Shown piece by piece: positions 57,401 through 64,000 of a stretch of 64,000 bases of DNA. Within the stretch, counting starts at the first letter, position 1. Each line of letters starts with the position of its first letter. The stretch is from Caenorhabditis elegans (lineage: Eukaryota; Nematoda; Chromadorea; Rhabditida; Rhabditidae): the NCBI RefSeq assembly GCF_000002985.6, contig NC_003279.8:7812001-7876000 (forward strand), written 5' to 3'. The notes under the pieces are model-generated. The model did not search any database, had not been told where the DNA came from, and worked only from the letters and a program-made list of their open reading frames with translations. Made by a program: the position numbers and the translations under genes.

Positions 57401-59883
57401 AAAATTGGGAAAAGTCTGGAATGTTCCAGAACTTTCTAGAAAAATCGAGAAAATTCTGGAATGTTCCAGAACTTTCTAGAAAAATCGAGAAAATTCTGGA
57501 ATGTTCCGAAAAATTGAGCTTAGAGCTTTAGAAGAGGTAGTTATTTGGGAGTTGATGGGGGATCAAGTCAAGGTACTGTAGTGGTACTATAGGGGTACTG
57601 TAGGTATACGGTAGGGTTACTGTAGTTTTGGAAAATTTGACTTTTTGTCCTTTGAAGAGATATTGGGTTAGGAGTTGGTGGAGGATAATGTCAAGGTACT
57701 GTAGTGGTATTGTAAGGTTACTGTCTTGGCCAAAAAGTAACAGAAAGTTTTCATACTGTCTGTGAATTTTTGAAACATGCATGTCGTAGAAAAATACATA
57801 CATGTAACAGTGCCAGTAAACCGCGTTTTAAGTGTTTCAAGTTTTTTTCATGATGAGAAATTTTTTGAGTGATTGAAGGTATGTGTGTCAAATACTTTTA
57901 ATGGTGCCAGTCGTTGCCCGCGCCGTAGGCGCAGTCAGCGGCTGGTATATATATAATTTTTTTCAGGGAGACTTCCATCTTCTGCCAGCCAAGGTGCAAC
58001 GTTTCATCGCCGAGAAGGCCGAGTTGATGCGTCCACGTGGAATCTTCATCTGCGACGGATCTCAACATGAAGCTGATGAACTTATCGACAAGCTCATCGA
58101 GCGTGGAATGCTCTCCAAACTCGAAGCATATGAGAATAACTACATCTGCAGAACCGATCCAAAGGATGTTGCTCGTGTCGAATCGAAGACCTGGATGGTC
58201 ACCAAGAACAAGTATGACACTGTCACACACACCAAGGAAGGAGTTGAACCAATCATGGGACATTGGCTTGCTCCAGAGGATCTTGCCACCGAGCTTGATA
58301 GCCGTTTCCCAGGATGTATGGCTGGACGTATTATGTATGTCATTCCATTCTCTATGGGACCAGTTGGAGGACCACTTTCCAAGATCGGAATTCAATTGAC
58401 TGATTCCAACTACGTCGTGCTTTCAATGAGAATCATGACTCGTGTCAACAATGATGTTTGGGATGCTCTTGGAAATCAAGATTTTGTTCGTTGTATCCAC
58501 TCTGTTGGACTTCCACGTCCAGTCAAGCAACGTGTTATCAACCATTGGCCATGCAATCCAGAACGTGTTCTCATTGCTCATAGACCACCAGAGCGTGAAA
58601 TCTGGTCTTTTGGATCCGGTTATGGAGGAAATTCCCTTCTTGGTAAGAAGTGCTTTGCTCTTCGTATCGCTTCCAACATTGCCAAGGATGAAGGATGGAT
58701 GGCCGAGCACATGCTTATTATGGGAGTAACACGTCCATGTGGTCGCGAACACTTCATCGCTGCTGCTTTCCCATCTGCTTGCGGAAAGACCAACTTGGCT
58801 ATGCTTGAGCCAACTCTTCCAGGATGGAAAGTCCGTTGTGTCGGAGATGATATTGCATGGATGAAGTTCGGAGAGGACGGAAGACTCTACGCTATCAACC
58901 CAGAAGCAGGTTTCTTTGGAGTTGCTCCAGGAACCTCAAACAAAACTAACCCAATGGCTGTTGCTACATTCCAAAAGAACTCGATCTTCACCAACGTCGC
59001 CGAGACTGCTAACGGAGAGTACTTCTGGGAGGGACTTGAGGATGAGATCGCCGACAAGAACGTCGATATCACCACATGGCTTGGAGAGAAGTGGCACATT
59101 GGAGAGCCAGGAGTTGCTGCTCATCCAAACTCGTAAGTTAACATTGAAAATTATAGTTTGTAAAAGTAATTTTTCAGGCGTTTCGCTGCTCCAGCCAATC
59201 AATGTCCAATCATTCATCCAGACTGGGAAAGCCCACAAGGAGTTCCAATTGAGGCTATCATTTTCGGAGGACGTCGTCCACAGGGAGTACCACTCATTTA
59301 TGAGACTAACTCATGGGAACACGGAGTCTTCACTGGATCATGCCTCAAGTCAGAAGCTACCGCTGCGGCCGAATTCACTGGAAAGACTGTTATGCACGAT
59401 CCAATGGCCATGCGTCCATTCATGGGATACAATTTTGGAAAGTATCTCCAACATTGGTTGGATCTAAAAACCGACTCCAGAAAGGTAATCGATTTTTTCA
59501 TATTTTCAGTAATTTAATGTTAATATTTTTAGATGCCAAAGATCTACCACGTCAATTGGTTCCGTAAGGATTCAAATAACAAGTTCTTGTGGCCAGGATT
59601 CGGAGACAACATCCGTGTTATCGACTGGATCATCAGAAGACTCGATGGAGAACAAGAAATCGGAGTGGAAACCCCAATCGGAACAGTTCCAGCCAAGGGA
59701 TCCATCAACTTGGAAGGACTCGGAGAGGTCAACTGGGATGAGCTCATGTCTGTGCCAGCCGACTACTGGAAACAAGATGCTCAAGAAATCCGCAAGTTCC
59801 TCGATGAACAAGTTGGAGAAGATCTTCCAGAACCAGTTCGTGCCGAGATGGATGCTCAAGAGAAGAGAGTCCAGACATTGTAA
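54401..59883 (+). CDS. pck-2: Phosphoenolpyruvate carboxykinase (GTP)
   Basis: Five exons: 54401-54436, 54484-54588, 57967-59132, 59178-59484, 59533-59883, giving 654 aa. The enzyme converts oxaloacetate plus GTP to phosphoenolpyruvate, CO2 and GDP, feeding gluconeogenesis. The GTP-PEPCK signature is present: the P-loop [13 protein letters not shown] at ~315-327 with the reactive Cys, the metal/kinase-2 motif [25 protein letters not shown] and the C-terminal FPxxNWFR-like [21 protein letters not shown] segment. Codon choice in exon 3 is C-ending and optimal (GGA, CTC, AAG, CCA), as in highly expressed worm genes. The 3.38-kb intron 2 is unusual. It carries three tandem arrays, including heat-shock-element satellite DNA, and a possible nested antisense gene. 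I assigned pck-2 rather than pck-1 from synteny. Confidence 0.96.
55577..55866 (-). CDS. Possible nested antisense exon in pck-2 intron 2
   Basis: A minus-strand open frame of 95 codons from a CTCTCACAG acceptor (exon begins 55866) to a TAA at 55579-55577. An AATAAA lies about 96 bp downstream on the same strand (complement of 55476-55481). The stretch is GC-richer than its surroundings and encodes a polar, basic peptide ([15 protein letters not shown]..., then [17 protein letters not shown]). This looks more like a terminal coding exon than chance. I could not place the upstream exon with confidence. One option is an ATG near 55990 (MLSETG) through a weak GTTCCT donor. The antisense plus-strand frames over the same bases are also open because of the base composition. 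Confidence 0.4.
56285..56648. repeat. 15-bp tandem array, about 24 copies
   Basis: Repeats of GAGACCCATCGTGGT with frequent C/T variants at a few positions (GTGGCGAGACCCATC, GTGGTGAGACCCACC). The unit length is a multiple of three, so frames on both strands stay open and translate as false periodic proteins. On the complementary strand the unit reads ATGGGTCTCGCCACG, identical to the core of the palindromic element at 50357-50644. Confidence 0.95.
56647..56885. repeat. 35-bp AT-rich tandem array, about 7 copies
   Basis: The unit contains TTTTGGCGGGAAATTTAAAT followed by TTTCTGTGAAAAATA, at a 35-bp period (TGGCGGG at 56651, 56686, 56721 and so on). It directly abuts the 15-bp array on the left and the 40-bp array on the right. 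Confidence 0.93.
56941..57510. repeat. 40-bp satellite of heat-shock elements, 14 copies
   Basis: Unit starts (ATGTTCC) fall at 56941, 56981, 57022 and then every 40 bp to 57461, with a partial unit at 57501. From the TTCTGGAATGTTCCAGAAC part through CTTTCTAGAA, each unit holds six alternating TTC/GAA triplets at exact 5-bp spacing. That is a perfect extended HSF-binding element (inverted nGAAn pentamers). From about 57061 to 57420, AAATCGAGAAAATTC and AAATTGGGAAAGTTC versions of the linker alternate, giving an 80-bp higher-order period. It lies in pck-2 intron 2. Confidence 0.96.
57566..57725. repeat. Degenerate TACTGTAG repeats
   Basis: Several near-copies of GGTACTGTAGTGGTACT-like sequence (57570-57620 and 57694-57725) surround a TTTTGGAAAATTTGACTTTT stretch. 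This forms the right flank of the satellite block and may belong to the same mobile element. Confidence 0.55.
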
Positions 59884-60264
59884 TTATTATACCCGTTTTT
59901 CGCGCATTATTTCACGGTTATCTAACAGTTTTCTGTTTGTTTTATTTTTTATTTGAAACGCATCTATTGTTCCTATGTGAGTAGTGCCTTTTCTTCGCTT
60001 CACAACAATGTTTTATTTTTCTCAATGTGTATAGTTACATGATTTTGGTAAAGTAAAAATGAATTGTTTTATGGAAAAATCAGTATCCGAATTTCTCATT
60101 TTATAATTTTTATTTTGAAAAAACTAGAAGGTCACTAACAAGATAATAACTTAGGAAAAAACCTTTACAGAAGTGGAATTTCAAGCGAAACATTTAGAGA
60201 TCAGAAGCCAGTCAGAACAAATGGTTGATAATACATGAAAATAAATAAATAAAAATTTGATTTT
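59884..60264. other. pck-2 and suro-1 convergent 3' region
   Basis: 381 bp between the stop codons of pck-2 (+) and suro-1 (-). AATAAA-like signals occur on the minus strand (TTTATT complement near 59943, 60015). No gene is seen. Confidence 0.5.
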
Positions 60265-63200
60265 TCAGTGACGTTTGATGAACGACGTGCAGAATTTACA
60301 GGTATATGCACATTGAGCACGCATAAATGATTGTTGCTCCTCACACACTTGTTTGTTGTTTTTCAGCCAAAATCCACACGAATATCTGGAAATTAAATAA
60401 TAACATTTCAAATAATTGTTAAAGTTGGCAAAGTTATTTGTCTATTTTTTCGTTAACAGCTCTAACCTCATATCTCTGCATTCGGGATCCAGAAATGCTG
60501 ATGGTTTTGTAGCAGTGAAGAATCCATATGTAGTTGCTCTCGAAGCTATTGAAGATGATCGAATTACCCCTGTCACATCTTCTTCTTCAGTTGTTGTAGT
60601 TGAAAATTCCGTCGATGGTGACATTATTGGCGGAGCCATTGGAGGAGTTGGACGAGCACGAGTCGATGAATTCAGGTCAGCTGTGAAACGATCAAAGTGA
60701 CGACTTGTCTTGGATGGTGATGTAGCTGAAACAATACATTGGCAAAAGTACAATGAGCCTCTAAAAACAGAAATCCTATCAAAGAAAAGTAGTTTTAGCC
60801 AATAGAAAATATGAAATACTTTCGAATCTAAAGAAATAACCTTCACTCGTTGTCGATACAGATGTAGTGGAAGTTTTGAGTGTTGTAGTACTTCTTGTAG
60901 TACTTCCAGCTGCTTGAGATGCCAACAGTCTCATACGATCTAAAAATATTATCGAATGAATATGCATTTGTATTTTCAAAGAACTTACATTGTTGTTTTC
61001 TCATTTGCAAATCGGATATTGTTTTTCTTGAAGTATTCGATCCGGAAGATAATCCAATTGATGACGTTGAATTGTTGAGTGTAAGAACTGCGTCAACGAC
61101 TTCTCTGAATCCTTCGAAAGTCTCAACAGCAGTTGGAATAAGCTCTTTCTTGTGAAGAATGAATCCATTTGATACTGGAAATAAGAAAATTTTTGTGTTT
61201 ATTTATTTGTACTTGAATATCTTACATTCCATTTGGGGGCGAAGTTCAATCAAGTAGACATATTTCACGTTCAATGCAGATTTTGCCCAGTCATCGGATC
61301 CTCCAGCAGCAGGTGCTGAAACATTGATTTATACTTGTGAACATAAATTTTAGGAAAAATTATTTTTTTTTTTGGGTTTTTGATTTTTAGTTTTTTGCCA
61401 GATATGTAATTTCAATTTGAACATTTGTACATATAGCCGGTTTTCAAAACAAAACTGCCGCGCACCCTGGTTTCTACAAATGAATTTCCAAAAGATTGTG
61501 ACATCAGAATTTCAAAACTACGTGTTATCTGCATTTTCAAACGTCAGCCAAAAAGTGTACAGTTGCTCTGATATACTAAGACTTACATAGCGTGTCCGCT
61601 CCAGTTCCCATTCTATAATTTGTACCATAAACACGAGATAATCTATTAATTGCCTTTCTTGCAGTTTTTCTCAATTCTCCAATATCTTCTGGATAATTTT
61701 GTTCTTCGTGACTATATGGATATATCCATAATTGTGCATATGAATGAAGTGTAACAAATGCATCAACTCGATCTTTCATTTCCGGAGTCGCCAAAAAGTT
61801 TCGAACAGCTCTTGTTTCAGGCTCACTGAATACTTCTTCTCCGTGATAGATATTGGAGCATGGCTCGTATGAAGATCCCCGTTCAGCCCAATGGAATCGG
61901 AAATTTCGATTCAAATCAACTCCACGGCAACACTTTTCTCCGCCCCACAATGATGGGCGGCACAATTCTGGGGAACGATTTTTTCTCCAGAGACGGACAG
62001 TTGGAATCGGAGAAGTGCGAGTGTATTCGTATCCATCAGGGTTTAGACATGGTACAATGTAAAAGTCGAGTGTATCCACGTAGTTTGTAATCTGAGCATC
62101 TTTTCCATATTCAGAAACAAGCTGAAAATGTTTTGAATGAAAGAGTGCCTACGTTTTTCCTTTTAAATTAATTCTTCGCATCCTTGACTCTACTCGAACA
62201 TTCACTTAATTTAAATTCTTGTAAGCTGAACGTCTCCGCAATAAAGTTTATGAGTGTAAATGCGGCGCCTATTTTTTTTTGAAAATTTTGTAAGTTTACA
62301 GATACATTTGAAGTTCGGGTGTTTAGCAAACCTGATTAATAAAATAAAGAGCAGTATGACTACTAGCCCATTCTCTTGCATGAATATTTCCATCAACCCA
62401 AACTGCTCTTTTCTTATGAGATGATCGTGCCCCAATCTTGAGTCCTTCAATTGGTTTTCCTTCGTGAGTTGCCCCGATTCGTACAATTTTTGCAATTCTT
62501 GGGTAATAAAACTCAATGGTTCTCATATATTTGACCATATCTGCATAAGATGCGTAATCTCCAAATGGGTACTTTGCTTTTTTTAGTGCTCCAACTTTAG
62601 TCAAATCAAGGTCAGCTGAAAATTGATAGAGTTCAGTTGATCTATAATGTTTCAAAACTAACGTTCACTGTCAAGAATTGGATCATCATGAAGCCATTTT
62701 GAGAGAGATCCAAATCCGAGATGGGATTTCGACGTTGTTCCCTCATTTCTCATAATTAATCTGGAAATTTCTAGATTTTCAGTAAAATTCATACAAGTCA
62801 ACATCATACTTTTCAACATCAGGAACAGACATTGATACTGTAACATTTGCAAATGATAAAATCTGTCGAAGCATTCGTTCGGATTTTCCTCTTTTTACCA
62901 TTATATCAGCTTTGTCAGAGATTGATGATGGAGATTTCCAGAAATCGAGCTGAAAACTTTGGAAATAAGAAGAAAAGTTTTTAGAGCAATTTTTCCAGAA
63001 GACCTTCAACAAAATCTATGATAGTTGTTCTCGAAAATTCTGAATGCCCCCACGCGAAAGATTATGCGACCAATCAGCGACATTTGTCGCGCCCCTCGCG
63101 TTGACTATTGGTCGGTATGTGCCTCATTTTCGTGCGGATAATTTTGAGATTTGCCGCACACTCCTGGTTCCACTGATTTGAATAACCCAGAATCACGGGA

Positions 63201-63516
63201 TCCCCACCTCCAGCGATCCCTCTGATTAGCCGGATTTCAAAATTTTGGTGAATTGCCAAATAGCTACTCAACTTTTATATGTATACTTGCAAAACTTTCT
63301 CTTTTCAAAAAATATTTCCTCCAGAAAACTCACATCATATTTAAAATCATTTAATTGAAGTTGCTTGATAAGATGTAATGATTGTTCATCATGAGCACTG
63401 ACATGAATCAGTGCATATTTATCATCTGTATTGTGCACATCTGTGGAGCAACAAACAGAGCCCACGAGCAGTATCGTGTGCACAGCTAGAAGGATTGACT
63501 TGCACAGGTATCGCAT
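60265..63516 (-). CDS. suro-1: M14 zinc carboxypeptidase with ShKT domain
   Basis: Ten minus-strand exons: 63516-63334, 62949-62810, 62760-62663, 62615-62332, 62121-61587, 61315-61226, 61174-60989, 60939-60841, 60725-60467, 60385-60265, giving 664 aa. It begins with a signal peptide (MRYLCKSILLAVHTILLVGS). An activation-peptide-like region (~25-130) precedes the peptidase domain. Zinc ligands are His219 and Glu222 (GNIHAREW) and His361 (TLHSYAQ); the catalytic Glu is ~437 (YLIELRP). A Ser/Thr-rich linker leads to a final ShKT domain. It has six cysteines in CRDMRYSCGFW...C...C.YTC.FC and ends KRH. This is a secreted, probably cuticle-processing carboxypeptidase. I recall the worm gene as suro-1, a suppressor of a roller (cuticle) phenotype. 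The enzyme looks complete. Confidence 0.94.
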
Positions 63517-64000
63517 TTAATGGACTTCTACGAGTTCATCCACCTGTCAAGAATCTAAAAAAACAATTTAAATTTTATGAAAATATGAAATTCAAAGGAG
63601 AAAGATGAAAGCACGGGAAGGAGGGGGAGGTGATTGCCTCATCGAAAAAGCCAGAGGGCGGGGCTGGTTGGCGGATGAGATGGATGCATTGAGATGGCAA
63701 ATCAACCAGATTCAATGCAGACATAATATAGAAAATGAGAAAAAAGAAACAACTTATTATTGATAATAATGACACGATGGTGGATATTAAAGAATTGAAT
63801 GATTGTTAAAGAGGAAAAGAAGATGAAGAATTGATTGACTGGTTATAGAGAAAAACTATTGTTTCTACAAGTGGATAAAATATTCATATTGAATAACATA
63901 GAATGTCTTACTATTAAAAAAATATATAAATTGGAAATAAATGATAAGGTATAATATTGCCATTGAAACCACCGAAAAGGTGAGAAATGAGTATGTAATA
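63517..64000. promoter_or_regulatory. Upstream region of suro-1
   Basis: Presumed suro-1 promoter on the minus strand. A GC-rich block (GGGAAGGAGGGGGAGG and GAGGGCGGGGCTGG at 63615-63667) lies 100-150 bp upstream of the ATG. The remaining part is AT-rich. No gene is seen before the window ends. Confidence 0.45.

Noticed and set aside
57883-57966. Extending pck-2 exon 3 upstream to an ATG at 57883 ([16 protein letters not shown]...)
   Set aside because: The TTTTTTTCAG acceptor at 57966 fits the family frame exactly with exon 2. The upstream residues do not match PEPCK and lie in the intron.
1-64000. CRISPR arrays, prokaryotic operons, phage or virus genes
   Set aside because: All coding evidence is spliced nematode genes. 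The direct repeats present are satellites or transposon parts, not spacer-separated CRISPR repeats.

Overview
The window is animal genomic DNA from a Caenorhabditis nematode, almost certainly C. elegans or something nearly identical to it. It is AT-rich, with short introns starting GTAAG/GTGAG and ending TTTTCAG. Many start codons lie just after a splice acceptor, as expected for spliced-leader trans-splicing. The gene set and order (drh-3, glna-3, gras-1, an NAA60 homologue, taf-5, apb-3, nud-2, pck-2, suro-1) match what I remember of the D2005-F30F8-R11A5 part of chromosome I. That match is from memory, not a search. All exon coordinates were worked out by hand from splice signals and reading-frame continuity.

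Layout: 1-1.83 kb has no convincing gene and one palindromic repeat. 1.83-2.58 kb (-) is a PDCD5 homologue. 3.27-14.24 kb (+) holds three same-strand genes: an unrecognised 1048-aa protein, an unrecognised 155-aa protein, and drh-3, the RIG-I-like helicase of the endogenous small-RNA pathway. 14.49-19.53 kb (-) is glutaminase glna-3. 20.95-23.28 kb (-) is an unrecognised 638-aa protein, divergent from gras-1 (+, PDZ scaffold). A mitochondrial LETM1-domain protein (+) follows. An NAA60-type N-acetyltransferase (+) spans 28.5-34.8 kb because a complete Tc4-type transposon sits in its intron. 36.0-36.9 kb (-) is a hypothetical protein, then taf-5 and apb-3 (+) lie in an operon-like arrangement. 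nud-2 (-), a long gene-poor stretch, a small basic protein (-), pck-2 (PEPCK, +) and suro-1 (M14 carboxypeptidase with a ShKT domain, -) complete the window.

The genes do not form one pathway. They cover RNA silencing (drh-3), glutamine and gluconeogenic metabolism (glna-3, pck-2), basal transcription (taf-5), endolysosomal traffic (apb-3), dynein regulation (nud-2) and the cuticle or extracellular matrix (suro-1).

The most interesting non-gene structures are in introns. (a) The 3.4-kb second intron of pck-2 carries a composite satellite. One part has about 14 copies of a 40-bp unit, each a six-module heat-shock element. A likely nested antisense gene sits in the same intron. (b) The Tc4-type element has 138-bp inverted repeats, a TTA target duplication and an open transposase gene. 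It also has a nested 384-bp palindrome and two inward-facing tRNA-like A/B-box modules. (c) Several palindromic elements share a TGGGTCTCG core, which is also contained in the 15-bp unit of the pck-2 array.
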